A stretch of DNA of 64,000 nt from Streptomyces sp. NBC_00510. GTDB lineage: Bacteria > Actinomycetota > Actinomycetes > Streptomycetales > Streptomycetaceae. Each line of letters begins with the position of its first letter. The stretch's first letter is position 1. Positions 9,090 through 17,393 of the stretch are shown piece by piece. The notes below the pieces were generated by a model. That model saw only the letters and a list, made by a program, of their open reading frames with translations. It was not told where the DNA came from and ran no database searches. Made by a program: the position numbers and the translations under genes. The stretch spans positions 6,098,501-6,162,500 of the forward strand of contig CP107851.1 in the NCBI GenBank assembly GCA_036013505.1. Direction: 5' to 3'.

Positions 9090-10432
9090 TGGTCCAGTGC
9101 GTTGTCGATTTCCTTCTCGGCAGCCGCCCAGCCCTGAGCAGGGGTCTTGCCCTGCTGCTCGACCTGCAGGATGCCGACGTCGGTGATGGCCGTGTAGATC
9201 TGCTGGTCCTTCGGACCGATCACCAGGGTCGGGATGCTCTTGGCCGCGTCGGCGAAGATCTGGCCGATCGGCGCGTTGTTGAAGTACTCGTGCTTGGCGT
9301 CCTTGACCTCGGGCAGGTCATAGGCGCCCGGGGCGCTCGGGAAGCTCGCCTGCTTGGCGAAGACCTTGGCCTGCTGCGCCGGGGCGGTCAGCCACGCGGC
9401 CAGCTTCACGGCCTCTTCCTTGTTCTTGCCGGCCGAGGGCACGCCCACGAAGGAGCCGCCCCAGTTGGCGGGCTTCGGCGCGGCGGCGACGTCCCACTTG
9501 CCCTTGCCCGCGTCGCCGGCCTTCTCCTGGATGTAGCCGAGCATCCACGACGGGCAGGGGAGCGAGGCGAAGCGGCCGTTGGCGAAGCCCTGGTCCCAGG
9601 CCTTGTCGAACAGCTTCAGCTTGGCCGTCATCTTGCCGGTGGTGGCCTCCATGGCCAGGTCCCAGGCCTCCTTCACGGAGGGGCTGGTCTTGTAGATGAC
9701 CTTGCCGCTGCTGTCGTAGTAGCGCTCGGAGGCGGAGTTGCTGATCGCCTGGTAGAGACCGGCGGACGAGTCCAGGAACGTGGTGCCCTTGGGCGCGTTC
9801 TCGGTGTAGGTCTTGCCCGCGTCCAGGTACTTGCTCCAGTCACCGGCCCACAGCTTGCCGACCTCGGCGCGGTCGGTGGGCAGCCCCGCCTTCTTGAACA
9901 GGTCGGTGCGGTAGCAGATGGCCATCGGGCCGATGTCGGTGCCGAGGCCGATGGTCTTGCCGTCGGAGGTGCTGGCCTGGGCCCACTTCCAGTCGAGGTA
10001 GTTCGACTTCTCGACGCCCTCGGCCTTGGAGAGGTCCTCGAACTTCGCCGCCTGGGTGGTGACGATCTCGTTGATGTTGCCGACCTCGATGGCCTGGATG
10101 TCGCTCAGGCCGCTGCCGGCGGCGAGGTGGGTGAGGAGCTGCGGGTAGTAGGCGTCGTTCCGCTCGATCACGTTCTCCTTGATCGTGATGTTCGGATGCG
10201 CCTTCTCGTACTCCTCGTACAGACCGGCCTGCTTGTAGCCGAAGACACCGAAGGTGCCGACCGTGAGGGTGATCTTGCCCTTGCCGTCACCCTCCGAGCC
10301 ACCGGCCTTGGCGGGCTCGTCGCTGTCCTTGGAGCAGCCGGCGAGCAGGCTCACTCCGAGCGCGGCCACCGCGGTTATCGCTACGGCAGCGGTACGGCCT
10401 CGTGGCCGGGACGACTTCCTTGTCGTGCGCAT
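9086..10432 (-). CDS. cebE: Cellobiose/cellotriose-binding lipoprotein CebE
   Basis: 448 aa from the ATG at 10432, preceded by an excellent ribosome binding site (GGAGGACCCGA). The signal peptide has RGRTAAVAITAVAALGVSLLAGC, written here as an n-region plus hydrophobic core ending in the lipobox LLAGC, so the mature protein is lipid-anchored outside the membrane. The rest fits family 1 extracellular solute-binding proteins. First gene of the cebEFG operon, under the perfect CebR palindrome at 10479-10492. No ATPase gene is in the cluster; in Streptomyces the shared MsiK ATPase normally serves this permease. Confidence 0.94.
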   Translation of the reverse strand: MRTTRKSSRPRGRTAAVAITAVAALGVSLLAGCSKDSDEPAKAGGSEGDGKGKITLTVGTFGVFGYKQAGLYEEYEKAHPNITIKENVIERNDAYYPQLLTHLAAGSGLSDIQAIEVGNINEIVTTQAAKFEDLSKAEGVEKSNYLDWKWAQASTSDGKTIGLGTDIGPMAICYRTDLFKKAGLPTDRAEVGKLWAGDWSKYLDAGKTYTENAPKGTTFLDSSAGLYQAISNSASERYYDSSGKVIYKTSPSVKEAWDLAMEATTGKMTAKLKLFDKAWDQGFANGRFASLPCPSWMLGYIQEKAGDAGKGKWDVAAAPKPANWGGSFVGVPSAGKNKEEAVKLAAWLTAPAQQAKVFAKQASFPSAPGAYDLPEVKDAKHEYFNNAPIGQIFADAAKSIPTLVIGPKDQQIYTAITDVGILQVEQQGKTPAQGWAAAEKEIDNALDQ

Positions 10433-10478
10433 TCGGGTCCTCCGGGATACGTGCGGGAAGTGTACGTGTTCGCTAGTG

Positions 10479-10492
10479 TGGGAGCGCTCCCA
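10479..10492. promoter_or_regulatory. CebR operator between cebE and cebR
   Basis: TGGGAGCGCTCCCA is a perfect 14-bp palindrome identical to the described CebR box. It is 47-60 bp upstream of the cebE start and about 100 bp upstream of cebR, so it can control the cebEFG promoter and possibly cebR itself. Confidence 0.93.
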
Positions 10493-10590
10493 CATGTGAT
10501 GTGTTGAAGAGTCTCCGTTCCCCGATGAGGTGTCAAGGGAGCAGACGCTCTAAGTTGGCGCAGTTACCACCTCGTGATTGGGAGGCCGCA

Positions 10591-11619
10591 ATGGTGATCG
10601 GCGGACGGCGCAGCGGCAGGCCGACGCTCGAAGAGGTCGCCGCGCGGGCCGGAGTGGGCCGGGGCACCGTCTCCCGGGTGATCAACGGATCACCTCGGGT
10701 GAGCGACCATGCCAAGGCCGCGGTCGAGGCCGCCATCGCCGAGCTCGGCTACGTCCCCAACCGCGCGGCGCGCGCCCTGGCGGGCAACCGGACGGACGCG
10801 ATCGCCCTGGTCATCCCGGAGGCCGAGACCAGGCTCTTCGCGGAGCCGTACTTCTCCGACATCATCCGGGGCGTGGGCGCCGAGCTCGCCGACACCGACA
10901 TGCAGCTGCTGCTCACGCTGCTGCGGACGCCCAAGGAACGGCAGCGCTTCGCCCAGTACCTCACCGCCCACCGGGTCGACGGCGTCCTGCTGGCCTCGGT
11001 GCACGAGGACGACCCGCTGCCCGACCTGCTGGAGCAGCTGGAGATGCCGACGGTGCTCAGCGGCCGCCGCTCCGACCTGGAGTCGGTGTCGTACGTCGAC
11101 TCCGACAACGTCGGCGGCGCCCGTTCGGCGGTCGCCCACCTGCTGGGGCTCGGGCGCAGGAGCGTCGCGACCATCACCGGCCCCCTGGACATGTACGTCG
11201 CCCGCTGCCGCCTCGACGGCTACCGCCAGGCGGTCGAGGCCGCCGGGCTGGTCCACGACAACGCGCTGGTCGCGGCCGGCGACTTCACCGAGGAGGGCGG
11301 CCGCGCCGCGATGCGGGCGCTGCTGGAGCGCCGCCCCGACGTCGACGCGGTCTTCGCGGCCTCGGACGTCATGGCCGGCGGCGCGCTGCAGGTGCTGCGC
11401 GAGCGGGGCCGGCGGGTGCCCGACGACGTGGCGCTGATCGGCTTCGACGACTCCGCCATCGCGCGCCACACCGACCCGCCCCTGACCAGCGTGCGGCAGC
11501 CGATCGAGGAGATGGGCCGCACCATGGCGCGGGTGCTGCTGGAGGAGATCGCGGCGAGCACCGCCACCCGCCGGCACGTCGTGCTGTCGACCGAACTGGT
11601 GCGCCGCGAGTCCGCGTGA
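10591..11619 (+). CDS. cebR: LacI-family repressor CebR
   Basis: 342 aa from the ATG at 10591, chosen because GGAGG lies 5 nt upstream; the frame is open from 10501 but without such a site. N-terminal LacI HTH: RPTLEEVAARAGVGRGTVSR then VINGSPRVS (residues 9-37), hinge helix PNRAARALA, followed by the periplasmic-binding-protein-like sensor domain. CebR represses cello-oligosaccharide uptake and hydrolysis and is released by cellobiose/cellotriose (family knowledge). Divergent from cebEFG-bglC with both CebR boxes present in the window. Confidence 0.93.
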   Translation: MVIGGRRSGRPTLEEVAARAGVGRGTVSRVINGSPRVSDHAKAAVEAAIAELGYVPNRAARALAGNRTDAIALVIPEAETRLFAEPYFSDIIRGVGAELADTDMQLLLTLLRTPKERQRFAQYLTAHRVDGVLLASVHEDDPLPDLLEQLEMPTVLSGRRSDLESVSYVDSDNVGGARSAVAHLLGLGRRSVATITGPLDMYVARCRLDGYRQAVEAAGLVHDNALVAAGDFTEEGGRAAMRALLERRPDVDAVFAASDVMAGGALQVLRERGRRVPDDVALIGFDDSAIARHTDPPLTSVRQPIEEMGRTMARVLLEEIAASTATRRHVVLSTELVRRESA

Positions 11620-11858
11620 CCGCCACTCCGGAGCCGGGGCGGGCGCACGGACCCGGAACGGCCCGCCGTGGGGCCGGGGCGCCGGTCGGGCGCGTGGGCG
11701 CGCCCTCGCCGGTCCCGGCGGACCGTAGTGCCAAGTGAGGCGTGCGCCCGGAGGAGTTGGCCCGGATGCCGGGGAGTGAGCCCCGTCACGTGAGGAGGCT
11801 CACGGTGTGACATGGGCCCACGGGGCGCCAACCGCGGCTCTTTGTCACACCCCTCTCC

Positions 11859-11864
11859 TAAAAT
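11859..11864 (+). promoter_or_regulatory. Minus-10 hexamer TAAAAT before the small CDS at 11871
   Basis: TAAAAT lies 6 nt before the ATG at 11871. Transcription would begin at or next to the start codon, predicting a leaderless mRNA. The rest of the 251-nt gap after cebR shows an inverted repeat GTGAGCC/GGCTCAC (11776-11803) and no convincing gene. Confidence 0.5.
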
Positions 11865-11870
11865 CAAGAC

Positions 11871-12059
11871 ATGCCACCGACCGTTCTGGACCGCCGCTCC
11901 GTCGAAGCCGCCAATGAGGCCATACGGCGGTACGTCGCGGGCCGGCGCACCTGGTCGCGTGCCGAACTGGCCGAGCTGGACCGCCTCCGCGGGATCTGGC
12001 AGGCCGCCCGCCAGGGCCAGGGCGACGCCCCGGCCCGCCGCCTTCCGGGCGAGGAGTGA
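11871..12059 (+). CDS. Small hypothetical protein
   Basis: 62 aa: a conserved-looking small acidic/basic helical protein (SVEAANEAIRRYVAGR, then WSRAELAELDRLRGIWQAAR), no membrane segment. Codon bias fits the genome and a TAAAAT hexamer sits 6 nt before the ATG. Function not recognised. It is followed 55 nt later by the flavin-binding protein gene on the same strand. Confidence 0.65.
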   Translation: MPPTVLDRRSVEAANEAIRRYVAGRRTWSRAELAELDRLRGIWQAARQGQGDAPARRLPGEE

Positions 12060-12114
12060 CACCGCCCCGGCAATGCCGACAGAGGATGTCGGGTATGCCG
12101 GGGAGCATGGCGGC

Positions 12115-12618
12115 ATGACGACCAGCTGGACAGACTTCCAGGAAGCACAGCCCGGCCTCGCCGAGGCCGTGCGCACCCGATTCGGCGGCTACAAGCACCA
12201 CGTCCTCGGCACCCTCCGTGCCGACGGCTCACCCCGGCTCAGCGGCATCGAGGCCGAGTTCCGGCTCGGCGAGCTGTGGCTCGGCATGATGCCCGGCTCC
12301 CGCAAGGCCCTCGACCTGCGCCGCGACCCGCGCTTCGCGCTCCACGTCAACCCCGGCCCCGACACCTCCATGGACGGGGGCGACGTGCGGATCTCCGGAC
12401 GCGCCGTCGAGGTCACCGACCCGGCGACGATCGCCCGCTTCACCGGCGAGGTGACGGTGCCGGAAGGGCCCTTCCACCTCTTCCGCGCCGACATCGCAGA
12501 GGTCGTGCGCACCTACGTCGAGGACCCCGACCTCGTCCTGCAGGTGTGGCGGCCCGGCGGTCCGCTGCGCACCGTGCGCCGCGGCAACGACGAGTCGCCC
12601 CCGCGCACGGACGGCTGA
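12115..12618 (+). CDS. Pyridoxamine 5'-phosphate oxidase-fold protein (FMN/F420-binding)
   Basis: 167 aa from the ATG at 12115. Split-barrel fold signals: HHVLGTLRADGSPRLSGIEA (strands 1-2) and LWLGMMPGSRKALDLRRDPR, a flavin-phosphate contact region typical of the PNPOx-like family, then FALHVN and GDVRISGRAVEVTD. Such proteins bind FMN, F420 or haem; the exact cofactor and substrate cannot be told from sequence alone. The upstream part of the open frame (from 11812) has no coding signature and was excluded. It ends 8 nt from the convergent gene at 12626. Confidence 0.85.
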   Translation: MTTSWTDFQEAQPGLAEAVRTRFGGYKHHVLGTLRADGSPRLSGIEAEFRLGELWLGMMPGSRKALDLRRDPRFALHVNPGPDTSMDGGDVRISGRAVEVTDPATIARFTGEVTVPEGPFHLFRADIAEVVRTYVEDPDLVLQVWRPGGPLRTVRRGNDESPPRTDG

Positions 12619-12625
12619 GGTGCCG

Positions 12626-13402
12626 TCAGCCCTCGGGGAAGGGACTGTCCCCGCGCGCCACGGTCGCGAGGAGCGCGGCGAAGTACCGCTGGACCAGCTG
12701 GTGGAGCTGGTGGCCGAAGCTGATCCGCGCCACCCCCAGCTCCGCCAGACGGGCCGGTGAGGGCCCGCCCGGCCGGGACAGCACGTTGACCGGGCGGCCG
12801 TCCACGGCCTCGACCACGGCCCGGACGGTGGCCTCGTCCAGCGCCCCGATCGGGTAGACGCAGTCCGCGCCCGCCTCCAGGTACGCCCGTGCCCGGCCCG
12901 CCGCGTCCGCCAGCCGCTCCGCGGGACCGGCGCCGCCGCGGAGGAAGCAGTCCGTCCGGGCGTTGATCACCAGCTCCGGGGCCGCCGCGCGCAGGGCGGC
13001 GATGTAAGCCGCCTGCTCCCCGGGGTCGGCCAGCAGCCCCGTACGGTGGTCGGTGTCCTCCAGGTTGCAGCCCACGGCGCCGGTCGCGGCCAGCCGCTGC
13101 GCCAGCTCCGCGGGCGGCAGCCCGTAGCCCCGCTCCATGTCGGCCGTCACCGGTACGGGGACGGCACGGGCGATGCGGGCGACCGCGGCGCACATCTCGT
13201 CCGCGGGCGTGTCCTCCTGGTCCTCGTAGCCCAGGGTGGGCGCCACGGCCGCGCTCCCGGTGGCGACCGCCGGGAAGCCCGCGTCGGCCACGGCACGCGC
13301 CGAGGCGGCGTCCCAGACGTTCGGCAGGACCAGCGGGTGGCCCGGCACGTGCAGGGCGCGGAGTCGGGAGGCGAGGGCCGTACGGGAGGGCTCGGTGCTC
13401 AT
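12626..13402 (-). CDS. Isocitrate lyase/PEP mutase family protein
   Basis: 258 aa from the ATG at 13402. The PEP mutase/isocitrate lyase superfamily is shown by LVLPNVWDAASARAVADAGF, AVATGSAAVAPTLGYED, the metal-site region PVTADMERGYG, GCNLEDTDH and the catalytic-region NARTD. Likely a C-C or P-C bond lyase (2-methylisocitrate lyase-like or oxaloacetate-type), substrate unknown. A TAGCGT hexamer (13415-13410) is 7 nt before the ATG, so the mRNA is probably leaderless; GGAGGG directly before the ATG is too close to act as a normal binding site. Confidence 0.85.
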   Translation of the reverse strand: MSTEPSRTALASRLRALHVPGHPLVLPNVWDAASARAVADAGFPAVATGSAAVAPTLGYEDQEDTPADEMCAAVARIARAVPVPVTADMERGYGLPPAELAQRLAATGAVGCNLEDTDHRTGLLADPGEQAAYIAALRAAAPELVINARTDCFLRGGAGPAERLADAAGRARAYLEAGADCVYPIGALDEATVRAVVEAVDGRPVNVLSRPGGPSPARLAELGVARISFGHQLHQLVQRYFAALLATVARGDSPFPEG

Positions 13403-13510
13403 GCCCTCCACGCTACGAGCGCGGGCCCGGACTCGCCGAGGGCCATTCACCCGTCGTGCGGCAGGGCCACTTCGGGTGCGCCGGGCGCCGGGGTGCCGCA
13501 AGCTGGACGG

Positions 13511-13720
13511 GTGAGCACCACCCCGATCGTCGTGTCCCCCGTCCAGGCCGGGGACCCGCCCTTCCGCATCGTGCAGATCGACGGGGAACCCGTCGGCATC
13601 GCCCATGACCTGCTCGACGTCGTCCGCATCGCCCTCGACGCCGGGCGGGAGCACGTCGACTTCGACGACCCCCAGGCCGTGCGCTGGCTCGGCGGGGGCA
13701 AGTACCACTGGGCCCCGTGA
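13511..13720 (+). CDS. Small hypothetical protein
   Basis: 69 aa from a GTG at 13511. It contains FRIVQIDGEPVGIAHDLLDV and a FDDPQAVRWLGGGKYHW tail; compact, soluble, codon usage typical. I do not recognise a function. The upstream region has only a weak GGACGG site. It lies in the gap between two confidently called genes. Confidence 0.6.
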   Translation: MSTTPIVVSPVQAGDPPFRIVQIDGEPVGIAHDLLDVVRIALDAGREHVDFDDPQAVRWLGGGKYHWAP

Positions 13721-13787
13721 GGCCCTCCGGACGTCCGGTCCTCCGTACGGTTGCGTAAGATCCACTTCCCGCGATTGGGTGGTCCGC

Positions 13788-14297
13788 ATGACTCGGACCC
13801 TCTACCTCTTCGCCGGTGCCGCCCCCTCCGTCTTCGACGTCGCGCGCGTCATCGAGGACGCCCAGGTGCGCGGCTGGGACGTCTGCCTCGGCCTGACGCC
13901 CACCGCGGCCCGCTGGCTGGAGCCGAGCCTGGACGGACTGGCCGCGCTGACCGGCCGCCCGGTGCGCCACGAGTACCCGCTGCCCGGCGGGCCCGAGGTC
14001 TGGCCCCCGGCCGACGTGATCCTGGTGGCCCCGGCCACCTTCAACACGATCAACGGATGGGCACTGGGCCTGACCGAGACGTTCGTGGCCGGCACCCTCG
14101 CCGAGAGCATCGGCAAGCGCGTCCCGATGGTGGCGATGCCGTCCGTGAACGCGGCGCTCATGCAGCACCCGCAGTACGAGCGCTCGCTGGAGACCCTGCG
14201 CGCCGCCGGGGTCACGGTGCTCTTCGGCGACGCCGGGTCCGGCCCGGAGTACCCCTGGCAGCCGGCGCTCGCCGCCGCCGAGGCGGTCGCGGGCTGA
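13788..14297 (+). CDS. Flavoprotein (PPC decarboxylase-like fold)
   Basis: 169 aa from the ATG at 13788. The sequence begins with a Rossmann-like strand (LYLFAGAAPSVFDVARVIED) and contains DVILVAPATFNTINGWALGL, the characteristic flavoprotein motif of the PPC-decarboxylase/EpiD/Dfp superfamily that contacts FMN, then ESIGKRVPMVAMPSVNAALM. Related genes in Streptomyces are annotated simply as flavoproteins. The substrate is unknown. Followed by a strong bidirectional terminator. Confidence 0.82.
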   Translation: MTRTLYLFAGAAPSVFDVARVIEDAQVRGWDVCLGLTPTAARWLEPSLDGLAALTGRPVRHEYPLPGGPEVWPPADVILVAPATFNTINGWALGLTETFVAGTLAESIGKRVPMVAMPSVNAALMQHPQYERSLETLRAAGVTVLFGDAGSGPEYPWQPALAAAEAVAG

Positions 14298-14335
14298 CCC
14301 GCCCCGCCCGGGGTCCCGAAGGCCCGGGGACGACG

Positions 14336-14367
14336 AAGGCCCGGCCTGCTTCTGCAGGCCGGGCCTT
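14336..14367. terminator. Bidirectional intrinsic terminator hairpin
   Basis: A 14-bp perfect stem (AAGGCCCGGCCTGC and its complement) with a TTCT loop. It sits between the flavoprotein gene (+) and tRNA-His (-), with AA/TT at the ends, so it can serve both. Confidence 0.88.
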
Positions 14368-14377
14368 CCTCGGTGAG

Positions 14378-14450
14378 GGTGAGTGACGGGACTCGAACCC
14401 GCGGCATCCTGGACCACAACCAGGTGCTCTACCAGCTGAGCTACACCCAC
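14378..14450 (-). tRNA. tRNA-His (GTG anticodon)
   Basis: The reverse strand folds as a tRNA: acceptor GTGGGTG/CACTCAC, D-arm GCTCAGCTGGTAGAGC, anticodon stem CTGG-TTGTGGT-CCAG with anticodon GTG, and T-arm GGGTTCGAGTCCC. A G lies just before position 1 (14451) and discriminator C at 14378, which matches the extra G-1:C73 pair of tRNA-His. The 3' CCA is not encoded. Confidence 0.96.
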
Positions 14451-14541
14451 CATGACCGGTGATTCCTACTGCTTCCCACCGGCCGAGAAAAAGTGTACAG
14501 GGTCCGGAGGGGTGCTCGCTGCCACGTTTTCCGTGGGTCGC

Positions 14542-15153
14542 TCAGTCCGAGGTTTCCGCAGGCAGGACGTACTTCGCGGCGATCGAGCGCGCCGTGTCGG
14601 TGTCCGGCCCGGGCTGGGGCACGAAGACCGCCTCACGGTAGTAGCGCAACTCCGCGATGGACTCGCGGATGTCGGCGAGGGCGCGGTGGTTGCCGTTCTT
14701 CTCCGGGCTGGCGAAGTAGGCGCGCGGGTACCAGCGCCGGGACAGCTCCTTGATGGAGGAGACGTCCACGATGCGGTAGTGCAGGTGCTGCTCGAGCGTG
14801 GGCATGTCGCGGGCGAGGAAGCCGCGGTCGGTGGAGACCGAGTTCCCGCACAGCGGCGCCTTGCGGGGCTCGGCCACGTACTGGCGGACGTAGTCCAGGA
14901 CCAGCTTCTCCGCCTCCTCCAGCGTCACCCCGCCGTCGAGCTCCTCCAGCAGGCCGGAGGCGGTGTGCATCGTGCGGACGATCTCCGGCATGCTCTCCAG
15001 CGACTCGGCCGGCGGACGGATGACGATGTCCACCCCCTCGCCGAGCACGTTGAGCTCCGAGTCGGTGACGAGCGCCGCCACCTCGATCAGAGCGTCCTGG
15101 GCCAGGGAGAGCCCGGTCATCTCGCAGTCGATCCACACCATCCGGTCGTTCAT
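14542..15153 (-). CDS. orn: Oligoribonuclease
   Basis: 203 aa. DEDDh 3'-5' exoribonuclease: WIDCEMTGL carries the first Asp/Glu pair, GNSVSTDRGFLARDM the second motif and NHRALADIRESIAELRYY the third, with the catalytic His and Asp. It degrades 2-5 nt RNAs and pGpG. Start chosen at 15153, where a TAGGGT hexamer (15166-15161) is 7 nt upstream; the frame is open three codons further. It is immediately downstream of adpA on the same strand with only a 5-nt gap between adpA stop and this ATG, an arrangement known from Streptomyces (adpA-ornA). Confidence 0.96.
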   Translation of the reverse strand: MNDRMVWIDCEMTGLSLAQDALIEVAALVTDSELNVLGEGVDIVIRPPAESLESMPEIVRTMHTASGLLEELDGGVTLEEAEKLVLDYVRQYVAEPRKAPLCGNSVSTDRGFLARDMPTLEQHLHYRIVDVSSIKELSRRWYPRAYFASPEKNGNHRALADIRESIAELRYYREAVFVPQPGPDTDTARSIAAKYVLPAETSD

Positions 15154-15158
15154 ACGTC

Positions 15159-16679
15159 TCACCCTACGGGGCGATCCCGCGGAGCAGGCATAGTCGCGCT
15201 GCGGCTGCGTCCGTCACGGCCGTCCCGGTCGCCGCGCGGCCGCCGGGCGCCGTGCGGCTCGCGGGCGTCGAACCGGCTGCCGGGCTGCTCCGGGATGCGC
15301 GTCGCGTAGGGCGGCTCGGCGTCGGTCTTGGCCGTGCCCGGGCCACCGCCGGGACCGGCCTGTCCTGCGATCTGCAGCACCCCGCCGTGACCGCGGTCCG
15401 CGGTGGGCACGGGGCTGCGGCGCGGGGCCGGCACCGGGCCGCCGGCCGCCTCGCCGCCGCGCGGTTCCCGGGCGGCGGCGAGCCCGGGGTCCGGGTCGTC
15501 CTGCGGGCGCCGGGCCCGGTAGGCGGCCCGGTACGAGGCGGGGGAGGAGCCCAGCTGGCGGCGGAAGTGACCGCGCAGCGCGACGGGCGAGCGGAAGCCG
15601 CAGCGCGCGGCGACCTCGTCCACGGAGTAGTCGGAGGTCTCCAGCAGCCGCTGGGCCTGCAGGACGCGCTGGGTGATCAGCCACTGCAGCGGCGCGCTGC
15701 CGGTCAGCGTGCGGAAGCGGCGGTCGAAGGTGCGGCGGCTCATGTAGGCGCGGGCGGCGAGGGTCTCCACGTCGAACTGCTCGTGCAGGTGCTCCAGCGC
15801 CCAGGCGACGACCTCGGCGAGCGGGTCGCCGCCGATCTCCTCCGGTAAAGAGCGGTCGAGGTGCCGGGGCTGGCCGCCCCAGTCGCCGCGCCGCGGCGGC
15901 ACGACCAGCCGGCGGGCGAGCGCGTTGGCGGCCTCGCCGCCGTGGTCGCTGCGTACGACGTGCAGGCACAGGTCGATGCCGGCGGCGGTGCCCGCGCTGG
16001 TGAGGACGTCGCCGTCGTCGACGAACAGCTCGCGCGGGTCGACGTGGACGGACGGATAGCGCTTGGCGAGGGTCGGCGCGTACATCCAGTGCGTGGTGGC
16101 CGGGCGGCCGTCCAGCAGCCCCGCGGCGGCGAGCACGAAGGCGCCGGTGCACAGCCCGATGATGCGCGCGCCCTCCTCGTGGGCGCGGCGCAGCGCGTCC
16201 AGCGCCTCGGCGGGCGGCGGCTGCGAGATCGAGCGCCAGGCGGGCACGACGACCGTGCCGGCCCGCGACAGCGCCTCCAGCCCGTACGGGGCCGACAACT
16301 CCAGCCCGCCGGTGGTGCGCAGCGGGCCGTCCTCACCGGCGCAGACCAGCAGCCGGTAGCGCGGCACGCCCGCGTCCTGGCGGTCGATGCCGAACACGGA
16401 GAGCGGGATCGAGCTCTCGAAGATCGGGCCGCCGCTGAACAGCAGTACGGCGACGACCTCCTGACGGCGTCGTGCCGACAACTTCCGTGGTCCGCGGCCC
16501 TGTTGGGCGGTGGCGGACGGGCCGGCCGGGCCTGACGGAACGGAGGTGCTCACCGGGACGCCGGACGCTCCCGGGACGTGCGGGACGCCCGGTGCCCCCG
16601 TCGACGCGGACGGTGCGGTGGACATGCCGGCGGCCGACTGGATCTCCGCCATGGTGCCGGTCCTGGACTCCTGTGTCAT
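15159..16679 (-). CDS. adpA: Pleiotropic developmental regulator AdpA (BldH), AraC family
   Basis: 506 aa from the ATG at 16679 (GAGGGGGG lies 11-18 nt upstream). Domains: a 70-residue Ser/Pro/Gly-rich N-terminus; a DJ-1/PfpI (GATase1-like) domain starting at VVAVLLFSGGPIFESSIPLS with the Cys elbow GLCTGAFVLAAAG; and a C-terminal AraC/XylS DNA-binding domain (TLAARAYMSRRTFDRRFRTL and VDEVAARCGFRSPVALRGHF). A long Arg/Pro/Gly-rich tail follows. The linker between the domains contains a TTA leucine codon at 15846-15848, so translation should depend on bldA tRNA. The usual length is near 400 aa; this one is longer at both ends, and the start could instead be an internal ATG. It sits next to orn, as in other streptomycetes. 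Confidence 0.93.
   Translation of the reverse strand: MTQESRTGTMAEIQSAAGMSTAPSASTGAPGVPHVPGASGVPVSTSVPSGPAGPSATAQQGRGPRKLSARRRQEVVAVLLFSGGPIFESSIPLSVFGIDRQDAGVPRYRLLVCAGEDGPLRTTGGLELSAPYGLEALSRAGTVVVPAWRSISQPPPAEALDALRRAHEEGARIIGLCTGAFVLAAAGLLDGRPATTHWMYAPTLAKRYPSVHVDPRELFVDDGDVLTSAGTAAGIDLCLHVVRSDHGGEAANALARRLVVPPRRGDWGGQPRHLDRSLPEEIGGDPLAEVVAWALEHLHEQFDVETLAARAYMSRRTFDRRFRTLTGSAPLQWLITQRVLQAQRLLETSDYSVDEVAARCGFRSPVALRGHFRRQLGSSPASYRAAYRARRPQDDPDPGLAAAREPRGGEAAGGPVPAPRRSPVPTADRGHGGVLQIAGQAGPGGGPGTAKTDAEPPYATRIPEQPGSRFDAREPHGARRPRGDRDGRDGRSRSATMPAPRDRPVG
15846..15848 (-). other. TTA leucine codon in adpA (bldA target)
   Basis: In the adpA frame the codons for RSLPEE read CGC TCT TTA CCG GAG GAG. 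TTA codons are very rare in Streptomyces and are read by the developmental tRNA bldA; the position between the two domains is the classical place in adpA. Confidence 0.95.
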
Positions 16680-17393
16680 GGAGCTCAAGCCCCCCTCGGT
16701 CGTCTGGTCCTCTCGGTCCTGCACGGGTCCCCCGCCGTTGTCACTCAAGATCGAATCTACTGGTTCCGCTGTACCCGCAGTGGCAAGTTCACCACCTGCC
16801 GGTATGTCGACATGACCACGTGGCGTGAAGCATTCGATCACGAAGCGTTCCCCTCGTGAAGTGTGCCTTCCGCGAGGGGAACCGGCGCACAACGCCCGTG
16901 CGCCCCCTCATTCCGCTTCCGCCCTGGTGGCGGCGGGGGTTGTGGCACATGATCCCAAGTCCCCTTGTGCAGAGGGAAGTTGGCCGAAAATGATGGGAAG
17001 TCCTGTACGCACCCCTGGTCAGCGCTCCGTCGTACGCCCCTTGTGTGGCCGGAGAACGAGTGCGCCCCCTGTGCCTCGCACGGCCGGGAGGACGATTCCG
17101 GATATGGCCGGAGGCGGACAGCGGGAGAGGGCCGGGCGCGAGGTGACTTGTCCGATTGGCGGCGGGGCGTTGCGCTCGGCGGCCGGCTCCGGCATTCTCC
17201 TGGAAACTCCGGGGTAGGGGGACGCTGTGAGGGCACCTGCGCATCTGTGCAGGGGCCCCCAGTCGCCGTACTCTGGAGTCAGCGGGAAGGGCAGCCCCTT
17301 ACCGGTCGAAATCAGGCCGGTCCCGCGGCCCCCGCACTGTTGTTGTCCGCCCACTCGGCGCTCCCGGCGCCGACCTTGCCGAGAAACCGCATC
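16680..17393. promoter_or_regulatory. Long adpA leader/promoter region, also upstream of the stress-protein gene
   Basis: 714 nt with no convincing gene: the frames here run through without family features. It should hold the adpA promoter(s) on the minus strand and the universal stress protein promoter on the plus strand. Visible structures are tandem hairpins at 16847-16904, an AdpA-box-like TGGCAAGTTC at 16781-16790 (9 of 10 with TGGCSNGWWY) and a small stem CCTGC/GCAGG near 17238-17255. Confidence 0.6.
16847..16904. promoter_or_regulatory. Two adjacent hairpins in the adpA leader region
   Basis: First hairpin 16847-16882: a perfect 10-bp stem GTTCCCCTCG/CGAGGGGAAC, with an inner GAAG/CTTC helix closing a TGTGC loop. 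Second hairpin 16884-16904: GGCGCAC/GTGCGCC with loop AACGCCC. They lie 168-225 nt upstream of the adpA start. Confidence 0.6.

Noticed and set aside
16825..17244. Several 100-150 codon frames between adpA and the stress-protein gene
   Set aside because: No recognisable motifs, no ribosome binding site tied to a start, and composition unlike the neighbouring genes; treated as leader/promoter DNA.
17220..17393. Possible riboswitch in front of the universal stress protein gene
   Set aside because: Short stems occur (CCTGC/GCAGG), but no consensus of a known riboswitch could be matched by eye.
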